A stretch of 64,000 bases of DNA, from assembly GCF_900116105.1 (NCBI RefSeq), contig NZ_FPAC01000007.1, forward strand, positions 31,669 to 95,668, in the 5' to 3' direction. A program made the position numbers and the translations under genes. Origin of the DNA: Paenibacillus sp. 453mf (GTDB taxonomy: Bacteria; Bacillota; Bacilli; Paenibacillales; Paenibacillaceae). Of the stretch, positions 8,988 through 17,362 are shown piece after piece. The notes beneath the pieces are model-generated. The model worked only from the letters and a program-made list of their open reading frames with translations. It ran no database searches and was not told the origin of the DNA. The number at the start of each line of letters is the position of its first letter. Position 1 is the first letter of the stretch.

Positions 8988-9061
8988 TAGATAGACGAAC
9001 TAAATGGATACGGACAAATACGATAACCTACCACCGCCCATTTTCCCCTTAGTTCTATCTA
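8988..9061 (+). other. Inverted repeat in the leader of the 9096 glycosyltransferase gene
   Basis: TAGATAGacgAACTAA and TTAGTTcTATCTA can pair across a 45-base loop just before the ribosome binding site at about 9081. The 280 bases between the divergent genes otherwise show AT-rich sequence with no assignable promoter. Confidence 0.3.
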
Positions 9062-9095
9062 CCCGGCGTATTAGAAACTGCAGGAGGGATCTGCC

Positions 9096-10166
9096 TTGAA
9101 AGTCCTCTTTACTTTCTTTATTCCAAGCGGGGGCGTTGAAACACTTAACCGCTTGCGGTGCTCTGTTTTGAATCAGCATGGCATTGAAGCCCATACGCTG
9201 TACCTTAAACCAGGGACAGGTATGCAGAATAATACCGGTACCGTATTTATTACCAATCATGATAACGAAATCAAGTCTCTGTTAAACCAGCAGCAGTATG
9301 ATGCGATTATCGTCACATCCGACATCAACATGATCGAACGGCTCCGGCTTGTTCTGGATTACAGGGGACGCATCATTTATGAAGCACAAGGTCTCGGTAC
9401 AAGAGAAGCTGCGATTGAAACGATATGTACAGCCATCCCTTATCTTCAAGCGCATGCCAACGCTGTACTCATCCCCCCTACAGCCCATCTTCAGCAGTTA
9501 TTTGCGGAGATTTGTCCATTCATTCATCGTTTTATCATTCCGAACATGCTGGATACAACAACATTTACGCCAATCGATACCGATATACCACCTTATCCGG
9601 CCATTATGTGGATCGGAAGACTTGAGCACAATAAGAACTGGCGGGAGTTTCTTCATATCAGCCACCGTATTATTCAGCACAAGCCTAATGCTAAGATATG
9701 GGTATTTCATGATCCTACGCTTGCAGTGCCTACCGACGAGCAGCAATTTTACGATACACTGAAGGCTCTTGAGCTTGAGGATAAGATTGGTATTTTCAGC
9801 AACATTCCTAATAGTATGATGCCGCATTACTACTCTATGGCCGCCAGATCGGGCGGAATCATGCTGTCTACTTCCATTATGGAAGGATTCGGCTATGCCG
9901 TTGCAGAAGCCATCAGCTGCGGTGTACCTGTACTTAGCTCCGATTCGGATGGCGTGAGAGCCTTCATTACTCACAATCAGACGGGTAAGTTCTATGCACT
10001 CGGCAATGTTGAGCAGGCTGCTGCAGAAGCAATCGAGCTCATGGATAACCACGCTCTTCGTGAACATATTCGGCGTGCAGGCAGGGAGCATCTCGTTAAC
10101 CATTTTTCCGGCAGCGCATATGCCGTCTCGTTCAGACAAATGATGAATGCACTCTCCATTTTTTAA
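9096..10166 (+). CDS. Glycosyltransferase family 4 protein
   Basis: A 356-residue GT-B fold enzyme predicted to transfer a sugar from a nucleotide sugar in the cytoplasm. The N-terminal domain opens MKVLFTFFIPSGGVETLN, the usual acceptor-side start. The C-terminal donor domain shows WIGRLEHNKNW and the EGFGYAVAEAISCGVPVL motif with the catalytic glutamate pattern. It begins with TTG seven bases after AGGAGGG. It stands alone, between the divergent ABC operon and the VanRS-like operon, with its own terminator at 10195. Substrate and acceptor cannot be read from the sequence; it may serve the glycan island that begins 3 kb away. Confidence 0.85.
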   Translation: MKVLFTFFIPSGGVETLNRLRCSVLNQHGIEAHTLYLKPGTGMQNNTGTVFITNHDNEIKSLLNQQQYDAIIVTSDINMIERLRLVLDYRGRIIYEAQGLGTREAAIETICTAIPYLQAHANAVLIPPTAHLQQLFAEICPFIHRFIIPNMLDTTTFTPIDTDIPPYPAIMWIGRLEHNKNWREFLHISHRIIQHKPNAKIWVFHDPTLAVPTDEQQFYDTLKALELEDKIGIFSNIPNSMMPHYYSMAARSGGIMLSTSIMEGFGYAVAEAISCGVPVLSSDSDGVRAFITHNQTGKFYALGNVEQAAAEAIELMDNHALREHIRRAGREHLVNHFSGSAYAVSFRQMMNALSIF

Positions 10167-10194
10167 TCTGCTCTACCTGCGCCGAAGCAGCGAC

Positions 10195-10234
10195 GCCCTG
10201 TTTCTTCATTACTGCAGGGCTTTGGTTCGTTTTA
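10195..10234 (+). terminator. Terminator after the lone GT4 gene
   Basis: A six-base GC-rich stem GCCCTG/CAGGGC with a 14-base loop, followed by TTTGGTTCGTTTTAT, about 30 bases beyond the stop. Confidence 0.6.
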
Positions 10235-10371
10235 TGAGTATGACTCGCTTTCTGATCAAGGAATAGTGTAAGATTTAGACATTGTTCAAGCCGATTGATC
10301 TATTGAACCGCATCGAAGATAAAGTTATGTAGATGCTTGGATAAGACAGACAAGAAGTAAAGGTGGTCCCC

Positions 10372-11070
10372 ATGAGCACAAGGATTCTAGTTGTAGACGA
10401 TGAAAAAGAAATTGCTGATTTAGTTGAATTATATTTGAAAGCGGAAAACTACGAGGTTTATAAATTTTACAGTGGGAAGGAAGCTCTGGACTGCATCCAG
10501 CACAATAAGCTGAATCTGGCCATCCTCGATGTTATGCTTCCAGATATGAGCGGCTTTGATATTTGCCAACAAATTAGAGAGAAGCACCACTTTCCGATCA
10601 TTATGCTTACGGCTAAAGAAGAAGAAATCGACAAAATAACCGGGCTTACACTCGGTGCTGATGATTATGTAACCAAGCCGTTTCGACCACTCGAGCTCGT
10701 TGCCCGGGTCAAAGCCCAGCTTCGGCGATTTACGAAGTACAATTTGGAGAGCCCGCATACGGAAGATGATAAAATTATTGCCTTCTCCGGGCTTTTGCTG
10801 AATAAGAACACCCATGAATGTTACTTGAACGAGAAGCTTATCTCACTTACGCCGACTGAATTCTCTATCCTTTGGATGTTATGCTCTAACCGAGGTCAGG
10901 TGCTGAGCTCCGAACAGATCTTCCAGGAAGTGTGGGGAGAAAAATATTACACAAACAACAACACCGTAATGGTTCATATCAGGCATCTTCGTGAAAAAAT
11001 GAATGATCACATGGACAAGCCCAAATATATTAAAACGGTCTGGGGAGTAGGTTATAAGGTTGAAGGATGA
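10372..11070 (+). CDS. VanR-like OmpR-family response regulator
   Basis: A 232-residue two-domain regulator. The receiver has the acidic pocket VDDEKE, phospho-acceptor Asp in LAILDVMLPD, and the Lys of TKPFRPLE. A winged-helix DNA-binding domain follows (SLTPTEFSILWML, then KYIKTVWGVGYKVEG). Resemblance to VanR of glycopeptide-resistance operons runs along the whole length (EIADLVELYLKAENYEVYK, VRHLREKMND-type segments). The genes vanH, vanA and vanX are absent, so this is a housekeeping VanR relative. The ATG at 10372 follows AAGGTGG; a GTG three codons earlier overlaps that site. It overlaps the kinase gene by 11 bases. Confidence 0.9.
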   Translation: MSTRILVVDDEKEIADLVELYLKAENYEVYKFYSGKEALDCIQHNKLNLAILDVMLPDMSGFDICQQIREKHHFPIIMLTAKEEEIDKITGLTLGADDYVTKPFRPLELVARVKAQLRRFTKYNLESPHTEDDKIIAFSGLLLNKNTHECYLNEKLISLTPTEFSILWMLCSNRGQVLSSEQIFQEVWGEKYYTNNNTVMVHIRHLREKMNDHMDKPKYIKTVWGVGYKVEG

Positions 11071-12187
11071 CTTTCGAAAGCTCAAAAACAAAATAATCGC
11101 TCAAATTCTTCTTACTGCGGTCATAACGGCCATTATTGGGCTGGCAGCCAAGAACATCCTGATTGACGGTGTGCTGGAGGCTCCTTTTGCCGACTCGTTC
11201 ATCCGATTTGCAGAGGTCGTTCTAAACATTGAATACAAAACGGCAGCCCAGCTGTACTACCTTATTTTTCAGCGGAATAAGGATTTGATACTTGGGATCT
11301 TTTTTATCCTGCTGCTGTTCCTGATCTTCTATTGGACACTGAGCAGAGCAACCCATTATTTTAACGAAATCAATCGGAGCATGGATAAGCTGGTCGAGGA
11401 ATCGGACGAGCCCATAACCCTATCTTCAGAGCTTGAAGTGGTTGAGCGAAAGATGAATCTGGTAAAAGACACGCTTAAGAAAAGAATGAAGGATGCACAA
11501 GAGGCGGAGCAGCGAAAGAATGACCTGGTTGTCTATTTGGCACATGATATTAAAACACCGCTTACGTCCATTATTGGATATCTCAGTCTGCTGGATGAAG
11601 CTAAGGATATGCCGATTGAGCAGAAGGCCAAGTACATGAATATTACACTCGAAAAGGCATACCGCCTGGAACAGCTCATCAATGAATTCTTTGATATTAC
11701 ACGCTTTAACCTGCAGAAGATTATACTCGAGCAGACGAATATTAACCTCTCTATGATGCTCATGCAAATCGCTGATGAGTTCCATCCGATGCTCACAGAG
11801 CATGAGCTTACCGTATCCGTCCAGATTGATGAGCATCTGACTCTGTATGGTGACCCGGACAAGCTTGCGCGAGTGTTCAACAACATTATGAAGAATGCGA
11901 TCCATTACAGTTATTCAGGTACGAATGTGGATATAACAGCGGTGAAGCAGCATAATACGATGATCATTACATTCGCCAATGTGGGTGAGACCATTCCTCC
12001 GCATAAGCTGAGCACGATATTTGAGAAATTCTACAGGCTGGATACTGCCAGGTCCTCTGCCACCGGCGGAGCCGGACTTGGACTTGCGATCGCCAAGGAG
12101 ATTGTGAATGCGCATGGCGGAACCATTACTGCGAGCAGTGACAGCTCACATACCAAATTTATTGTACAGCTTCCGGGACAATCTTAA
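11060..12187 (+). CDS. VanS-like sensor histidine kinase
   Basis: A 375-residue membrane kinase. Two transmembrane helices (about 13-35 and 72-95) flank a short extracellular loop of roughly 37 residues, too small for a classical ligand domain, as in VanS. Then come a linker and the H-box LAHDIKTPLTSIIGY with the phosphorylated His, the N-box NNIMKNAIHYS, and the G-box GGAGLGLAIAKE. It starts at TTG inside the end of the vanR-like gene. With the regulator it probably monitors cell-wall state and drives the D,D-carboxypeptidase gene downstream; that is inference from gene order. Confidence 0.9.
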   Translation: MKDDFRKLKNKIIAQILLTAVITAIIGLAAKNILIDGVLEAPFADSFIRFAEVVLNIEYKTAAQLYYLIFQRNKDLILGIFFILLLFLIFYWTLSRATHYFNEINRSMDKLVEESDEPITLSSELEVVERKMNLVKDTLKKRMKDAQEAEQRKNDLVVYLAHDIKTPLTSIIGYLSLLDEAKDMPIEQKAKYMNITLEKAYRLEQLINEFFDITRFNLQKIILEQTNINLSMMLMQIADEFHPMLTEHELTVSVQIDEHLTLYGDPDKLARVFNNIMKNAIHYSYSGTNVDITAVKQHNTMIITFANVGETIPPHKLSTIFEKFYRLDTARSSATGGAGLGLAIAKEIVNAHGGTITASSDSSHTKFIVQLPGQS

Positions 12188-12218
12188 GAAACTCTTAAGA
12201 ACTTGACCAGAAAAAATT

Positions 12219-12329
12219 AAAAAACAACTTCCGCTTACATGATTGAATGGAAGGAGTGCTCCTGAGTCTACATTCATTAAGACTCAGGAGCACTCGAGAA
12301 GCACTGCCATGTAAAGGAGTTGTTTTTTT
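12219..12329 (+). promoter_or_regulatory. Nested double hairpin between vanS-like and D,D-carboxypeptidase genes
   Basis: The outer arms AAAAAACAACT..TTACATG (12219-12241) and CATGTAA..AGTTGTTTTTT (12308-12329) pair with a small internal loop. Inside them sits a perfect 16-base stem (12255-12270 with 12281-12296) around a 10-base loop. The right outer arm contains the AAAGGAG ribosome binding site of the carboxypeptidase gene and ends in a run of seven Ts. The structure could terminate vanRS transcripts, attenuate the downstream gene, or hide its ribosome binding site. Confidence 0.7.
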
Positions 12330-12333
12330 AAGC

Positions 12334-13269
12334 ATGTCGAACACCAAGAAAAAGAAAAAACGATTCTCGATCAAAGGAATGATCCTGCTGCTTATTACCA
12401 TCCTGCTCCTCGCGGATCTTGAAGATGTGTTACAACAATTAGATCGTGCCTCGGATCGATGGTTCCAGCATACAAGAAAGACTTCGGATCCGATCGTGCC
12501 ATATGAGCTGTACAGCTCGAACGCCAAGCTGGTACGTCTTGCCGACGACGAAGCCTTGTTTGCCGTTAATTCCGAAGAGAAAATATACCCCGCTTCACTT
12601 ACGAAGATTATGACGGCCATCCTGGCCATAGAAAGCCTGTCCAATCTAGAACAGACCGTTCGACTTGATGCCGAGCTGTTTCCTCCTCTTGTGTCTGAAG
12701 GTGCGTCTATGGCCGGTTTTCTGCCCCATGAAGACGTAAAGGCCATTGATTTGCTCTATGGCACCTTGCTGCCATCGGGAGCCGAAGCTTCTGTAGCTCT
12801 TGCGCAGTTTGTGTCTTCCACGGAGGAACAGTTTGTCGTTCAAATGAACAAAAAAGCAGCCGAGCTCGGAATGCGAAACACGCATTTTACAAATCCGACA
12901 GGGCTGCATGATGAGGAACACTATTCTACGATCGATGACCTGACCATTCTGTTGAAATATGCTCTTCACAATGAACAATTCAAGGAGATATTTACGACCA
13001 CCCGTTACAGCACAAGCGCAAGCTCGCTTCATCCCGAAGGTATAACGATATACAGTACCCTTGCAGATCAGTCAGACAGTATGGAGTTGGCAAATGGAGA
13101 AATTAAGGGTGGAAAAACAGGATATACCGAGCGGGCAGGCTTATGTCTGGCGACTTATGCTGACATTGATGGAGAGGAGTATATCCTAATTACAGCGGGA
13201 GCCGACGGCAATGCCAATTCCGAACCCTTTCATCTTCTGGATGCAATTCAGATTTATAATCTGATATGA
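12334..13269 (+). CDS. Serine-type D-alanyl-D-alanine carboxypeptidase (peptidase S11)
   Basis: A 311-residue membrane-anchored enzyme expected to trim the terminal D-Ala from peptidoglycan stem peptides outside the cell. A Lys-rich N-terminus is followed by a signal-anchor (about 11-29). The catalytic SxxK is SLTK at 88-91 and the KTG box is at 261-263 (GGKTGYT). The middle box reads SGA (148-150) rather than the usual SxN, seen in some S11 members but worth noting. The C-terminal beta domain of PBP5 is absent. I chose the ATG at 12334; the AAAGGAG is 14 bases upstream, inside the hairpin, an unusually long gap. Its place after VanRS-like genes suggests control by them. Confidence 0.85.
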   Translation: MSNTKKKKKRFSIKGMILLLITILLLADLEDVLQQLDRASDRWFQHTRKTSDPIVPYELYSSNAKLVRLADDEALFAVNSEEKIYPASLTKIMTAILAIESLSNLEQTVRLDAELFPPLVSEGASMAGFLPHEDVKAIDLLYGTLLPSGAEASVALAQFVSSTEEQFVVQMNKKAAELGMRNTHFTNPTGLHDEEHYSTIDDLTILLKYALHNEQFKEIFTTTRYSTSASSLHPEGITIYSTLADQSDSMELANGEIKGGKTGYTERAGLCLATYADIDGEEYILITAGADGNANSEPFHLLDAIQIYNLI

Positions 13270-13294
13270 ATTTATATCCTCTGCCATACAATCG

Positions 13295-14341
13295 TTATTT
13301 CAGCAGCGAACGGCTGACGATATCATTCACAACACGCTCAAACTCGCTGTAACTCCGTTCCCAGGTAAAAGCATAAGAATCCTGTTCGCCTCGCACCGCA
13401 AGTCGGTGACGAAGTGCCGGATCCTCAATGAGCCGAATGATATCCTGCGCAAGCCGGTTCTCGTAACGGTAGGACATCAAGCAATTTCGTTCATGAACCG
13501 CATATTCGGTATTGCCGCCTGAATACGAAGTGACAAGCGCTGCACCACATCGCATGGCTTCAAGTCCAGGCAAAGATCCACTGTCATATGAACCAGAGCT
13601 TACATAAATGTCTGTCTGGTTGTAGTGGTATCGAAGCTCTTCGTCATTCACCGGCGTGTAAAGCCGGTATTTACCGGATGCTTGCAGCTGCTGTATATCC
13701 TTCGAATCTGCATACTCGCCAGGCGGTGTAACCAGGTTAATGACCACATCTGGATAGACGGCCTTCACGATATCCAGCTGGCTAAGCAAATATTTCTGTT
13801 CCCGATGCCAAGAGAAATCTCCCTCTTCCTTCCGGTAAATGGAAGTAATATTAAGTGGCATATTCAAATGCTCGCGGATGTTCATATTATGAAAAAAGCT
13901 GCTAACACCCACAGGGATAATACGACCCTTGACCCCATGGTTTAAATATATGATATCCTGCTGCCAACGAGACAAGACCAGCAGATTCGGTGTCAGGTTG
14001 TAAGAAGGAAAGGAATACTGATTATCTTGGAGAAAGGTCGGCTCATAACATAGAGATAAGCGGATATGCAGGCCTTTCCCCTCCTCACTTGCTTGCTGAG
14101 CAGGATATGCCGTTGTATAGAAATTGGATAGGATCACATCACCGGCTGGAATATGATGGGCCAGCAACGTACCTACTCCCGTTTGAATCAGCTTAGCCTT
14201 CAGCTCATATTCAACAACGCCTTGTCTTGGCATCACTATAATGACCTCATGGCCGATGGTTGCCAGCCGATTAGCCAGCTCCGTGAGCATACGCTGAGCT
14301 CCCCCGCGGCATAACGTGTACACAGGAAAAATAAAACGCAC
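13295..14341 (-). CDS. Glycosyltransferase family 4 protein
   Basis: A 348-residue GT-B type enzyme. It begins MRFIFPVYTLCRGGAQRML, the GG-loop typical of GT4 acceptor domains. The C-terminal donor half contains DIYVSSGSYDSGSLPGLEAM and SYSGGNTEYAV, with the expected acidic residue region. It is the last gene of the nine-gene minus-strand operon that starts at 21684, 18 bases after the truncated GT2 gene. No terminator was seen in the 25 bases before the convergent carboxypeptidase gene. Substrate unknown; context suggests assembly of the spore-surface glycan. Confidence 0.85.
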   Translation of the reverse strand: MRFIFPVYTLCRGGAQRMLTELANRLATIGHEVIIVMPRQGVVEYELKAKLIQTGVGTLLAHHIPAGDVILSNFYTTAYPAQQASEEGKGLHIRLSLCYEPTFLQDNQYSFPSYNLTPNLLVLSRWQQDIIYLNHGVKGRIIPVGVSSFFHNMNIREHLNMPLNITSIYRKEEGDFSWHREQKYLLSQLDIVKAVYPDVVINLVTPPGEYADSKDIQQLQASGKYRLYTPVNDEELRYHYNQTDIYVSSGSYDSGSLPGLEAMRCGAALVTSYSGGNTEYAVHERNCLMSYRYENRLAQDIIRLIEDPALRHRLAVRGEQDSYAFTWERSYSEFERVVNDIVSRSLLK

Positions 14342-14359
14342 AGCTTCACCTCCTATAGA

Positions 14360-15007
14360 TCATATTAAGGACCGTAATGTCGTCCTGTGCAGAGCTTGGA
14401 TGATCTGCTTCTCATTCTGAATGGCCTGATGGTGCTTGAAGGTCCCCATATCGTCGTGTACACGGTAGCGGACTAGAGGCTTGTTAATGATATCGAGGTC
14501 ATAATGGGGAAGGATTCTCTCAAACACTTTCATATCCAGCATGACCGTGCACCCATTGATTGGACAGCCGATCAGGAGGGTCTCAATCATTTCTGCTCTC
14601 GTGCCAAGTTCGGGATATACTTCACCGATCTCTTCACTGAGATGGTTAATATAGCTATAAGCTGAATGGCTGAAGGACAGGTTTCGCCTCCGCATGAAGT
14701 CGAGCTGTTGTTCGACCTTCTGAGGTACAAAGGTATCATCACTGCTCAACCAGGCAAAATAATCTCCTGTCGCGTGAACGATACCCGTGTTCAGAGCGGT
14801 TGCTGTCCCTCCATTGACCTTGGGTATATAACGAATCCGGTCCATGTATGGAGTAACGAGCTCCTTATGCTCTGTAGAGCCATCATCGACCACAATCACC
14901 TCATGATTAGGATAGGTCTGGTTCAAGGCACTCTCAATCGCTTCATGAACATAACTGCAGTTATAAACGGGAATTACAATAGATACTTTAGGATGTTTTG
15001 CCTTCAT
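14360..15007 (-). CDS. GT2 glycosyltransferase with a 20-residue internal deletion
   Basis: A 215-residue GT-A glycosyltransferase of family 2. The nucleotide-binding half is intact: SIVIPVYNC, VVDDGST, the unusual NGGTATALN loop and the metal-binding WLSSDD. Compared with its paralogue at 15713-16420 it lines up without gaps to the INGCTV segment (residue 154). It then lacks exactly 20 residues, including the paralogue's GLFDESLRYTHDYDLW region, which carries the catalytic-base/acceptor motif (D-Y-D-L-W). Alignment resumes at KPLVRYRVH. The reading frame is kept. It may be inactive, altered in acceptor, or a decaying duplicate. Confidence 0.8.
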   Translation of the reverse strand: MKAKHPKVSIVIPVYNCSYVHEAIESALNQTYPNHEVIVVDDGSTEHKELVTPYMDRIRYIPKVNGGTATALNTGIVHATGDYFAWLSSDDTFVPQKVEQQLDFMRRRNLSFSHSAYSYINHLSEEIGEVYPELGTRAEMIETLLIGCPINGCTVMLDMKVFERILPHYDLDIINKPLVRYRVHDDMGTFKHHQAIQNEKQIIQALHRTTLRSLI

Positions 15008-15076
15008 AACGAATCACCTCGCTGTTTGAATCAAGTCACATGGATCACAAGGAAGCGCCAAATCCCATCCTAAGCT

Positions 15077-15658
15077 CTAGGAGTCGAGTGTTTTCCAGGC
15101 AAGAATCGCATCCATTGCTTTATGCTCAGTGTCGAAAGAAGTCTCAAACGAAGGATTACCCTGACCATGAAATCCCCTAAGGACAATTACATGATACCCA
15201 AGCGAGAGCAGCTCTTGCTCATCCCAGCCGCTGTGATGCTTCTGATACCTTTCACCCTTCAATTTATAATGATCCACACCTGACTGTGGAAAATATCCTC
15301 TTGGCGTAAAGATGATAATGCGGTGCTTTGCAATCTGTTCCGCTAGCTGGAGCAGTTTGATTCCATCCTTTTTAGTAAAGTGTTCAAGAGAATCAATCAT
15401 CGTAATGGTGGAGAACGAATTGTTAACGAACAACCTGCCTATATTCCTTGCATCCGAGTTGATCGGGATAATATGCGGTGACAGGTTTGCTCGATGCTCA
15501 AGATAAGGCCGGTGGATTTCAAGCGCAACTATAAGTCTGCTTTCATAATATTCAAGCAAATGCCCTGGACCGCTTCCAATATCAAGCACACTATCTGAAA
15601 ACCTCAGCAGTTCACATAATAAGGGGACAAAGTCAGCATGCTCTAATTCCTGATACAT
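15077..15658 (-). CDS. Class I SAM-dependent methyltransferase
   Basis: A 193-residue Rossmann-fold methyltransferase. Motif I is VLDIGSGPGHLLEYY, with a later acidic end-of-strand LEIHRPY and the TMIDSLEHF segment typical of small-molecule methyltransferases. In this operon of glycosyltransferases it most likely O-methylates a sugar of the surface glycan. I place the start at the ATG giving MYQELEH (15658). A GTG five codons earlier overlaps the AAAGGAG ribosome binding site and is improbable. It lies between two paralogous GT2 genes. Confidence 0.75.
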   Translation of the reverse strand: MYQELEHADFVPLLCELLRFSDSVLDIGSGPGHLLEYYESRLIVALEIHRPYLEHRANLSPHIIPINSDARNIGRLFVNNSFSTITMIDSLEHFTKKDGIKLLQLAEQIAKHRIIIFTPRGYFPQSGVDHYKLKGERYQKHHSGWDEQELLSLGYHVIVLRGFHGQGNPSFETSFDTEHKAMDAILAWKTLDS

Positions 15659-15712
15659 ATTGTAGGAGATCACTCCTTTCTGGCAGGACCGAAAGAAGGC
15701 AGTTGCCGTGGG

Positions 15713-16420
15713 TTAGCTCTGCGCTCTTATACGATCCTGGTACTTGGCTTTAATTATGCTTATTTCTTGTGATATCGCATCACCATGACGCAAGGTGCCC
15801 ATTCCCTGATGTCTGCGATATGCAGTAAGCGGCTCTGTAATATAGGGCATGGAGTATCCTGCAAGCAATACGCGGTTCCACAAGTCATAATCGTGGGTAT
15901 ACCGTAACGACTCATCAAACAAGCCGACGGACTGAAAAATAGATTTGTGAAACATTACCGTACAACCATTTACCGGATTGCCCACCAGAAAGATCCGAAG
16001 CATTTCCTCTCGGGTCATGGATGACGTGCCGGCCCGATATTGAATCACACTCCCTTGCTCGTCAATAAAATTAAAATTGGTATGAGATATAGAAGCGCCC
16101 GTCTTCTGCATGATGCGAACTTGCCTAGCAACCTTTTCTGGATAGATGATGTCATCCGAGCTTAACCAGACGATATATTCGCCAGATGCATACCGGATAC
16201 CATGATTCAGCGCTGTCGCTGTTCCTCCGTTTTGTTTGCCAAGATAATAAATATATGGCATATAAGGATGAATTAAATCGGCGTGTACCGTTGAGCCGTC
16301 ATCGACGACGATCACTTCAGTAGAAGGATAGGTCTGTTCAAGCGCGCTCTGAATGGCATGAGGAATATATGGACAATTAAAGAAAGGGATTACAATGGTA
16401 ACCAATGGCTGATCCTTCAT
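15713..16420 (-). CDS. GT2 glycosyltransferase
   Basis: A 235-residue family 2 glycosyltransferase with a full set of motifs: TIVIPFFNC, VVDDGST (about 38-44), NGGTATALN, the WLSSDD metal-binding site near 86, and the acceptor/catalytic region THDYDLW near 176. The short length without membrane helices points to a soluble cytoplasmic enzyme. It is a close paralogue of the shortened gene at 14360. The ATG follows AGGAGG by six bases and abuts the stop of the upstream epimerase gene. Donor sugar unknown. Confidence 0.85.
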   Translation of the reverse strand: MKDQPLVTIVIPFFNCPYIPHAIQSALEQTYPSTEVIVVDDGSTVHADLIHPYMPYIYYLGKQNGGTATALNHGIRYASGEYIVWLSSDDIIYPEKVARQVRIMQKTGASISHTNFNFIDEQGSVIQYRAGTSSMTREEMLRIFLVGNPVNGCTVMFHKSIFQSVGLFDESLRYTHDYDLWNRVLLAGYSMPYITEPLTAYRRHQGMGTLRHGDAISQEISIIKAKYQDRIRAQS

Positions 16421-17362
16421 TTAGCTCCTCCTCTCTCTATGGCGGGCATCATTAAGGATATCCTGAATAGACCTCTCAAACGGTATTTGAGGCGCCCATC
16501 CCAAACCGGATGGTGAAGAGTGATAAGGGTGAGACTCGCTTGTCGTTCCTCCAGGCCCAGACGTTGGTGAGCCCCATACGACAGGTACCTCTCTGGTGGC
16601 AAGGGACAGCATGAGCTCAGCCACTTCACCGAGTGTTCGCTCCTTGCCAGACACCACGGGATAAACGACACCCGGCAATCCTTTTTGCAGCAATAAGACA
16701 TAAGCTGATACTGCATCTCTTACATCGAGAAAATCACGTCGATCCTCCGGAGAAGCTAGCCGGAATGGATCAGGATTGTTCCCGCCTTCCGCAGAAGCAA
16801 CATGCCGTGCGAGTAATGCACAGATGCCTGTGGAAGGGCCAGGACCTATTAAATTTCCGGGCTCCGCATATATAATTTGCTGTCGATATAAATGAGTCCA
16901 TGCCAATGTAACGATCTCTTCGACATATTTACTGAGACTATACGGATGAGGAGGTGCAGGTGGACTGCCAGCCTCCGGTGTATATTTCAGACGGGAACCG
17001 ATGATAACGATTCGGCAGTGAGGGATCTCCCGGAGAGCATCCAGCAAATATAGCGGGGACATCACATTGGTCTGGATTGTTGTCAGTGGGTCTGACCATG
17101 AGGATGGTACAGAATTCTGTCCTGCCAAGTGAAGCACAAAGTCAGGTTTCGTGCTCTGTATCAGCTGATGAACAGAGCGCCGATCTTCAAGATCACACCT
17201 ATAGATATTCGTGTGATCAGGAAGGACAATACTTGAAGCTGTGCGAAGGACTGCCGTCACTTTAGCACCGAGACGTGTTAACAGGTCTACCGCATGCCTG
17301 CCCGTAAATCCTGATGCGCCTGTTACCAGCACAACTTTATCCTTTAATGTATTTTCGTCCAT
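16421..17362 (-). CDS. NAD-dependent epimerase/dehydratase, GDP-6-deoxymannose reductase-like
   Basis: A 313-residue extended SDR enzyme. It has a Rossmann start VVLVTGASGFTGRHAV, the LAGQNSVPSSW segment and the catalytic pair in PYSLSKYVEE (Y-x-x-x-K). The QNSVPxSW stretch and overall layout resemble GDP-4-keto-6-deoxymannose reductases, so a keto-sugar reduction or epimerisation is likely, but the exact nucleotide sugar cannot be set from sequence. The start is the ATG eight bases after AAGGAG, 19 bases inside the end of the upstream gene. It is likely to provide another unusual deoxysugar for the same glycan. Confidence 0.78.
   Translation of the reverse strand: MDENTLKDKVVLVTGASGFTGRHAVDLLTRLGAKVTAVLRTASSIVLPDHTNIYRCDLEDRRSVHQLIQSTKPDFVLHLAGQNSVPSSWSDPLTTIQTNVMSPLYLLDALREIPHCRIVIIGSRLKYTPEAGSPPAPPHPYSLSKYVEEIVTLAWTHLYRQQIIYAEPGNLIGPGPSTGICALLARHVASAEGGNNPDPFRLASPEDRRDFLDVRDAVSAYVLLLQKGLPGVVYPVVSGKERTLGEVAELMLSLATREVPVVWGSPTSGPGGTTSESHPYHSSPSGLGWAPQIPFERSIQDILNDARHRERRS

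Noticed and set aside
10372-12187. Glycopeptide (vancomycin) resistance operon
   Set aside because: Only VanR/VanS-like proteins are present; vanH, vanA/B, vanX and metal-type vanY are missing.
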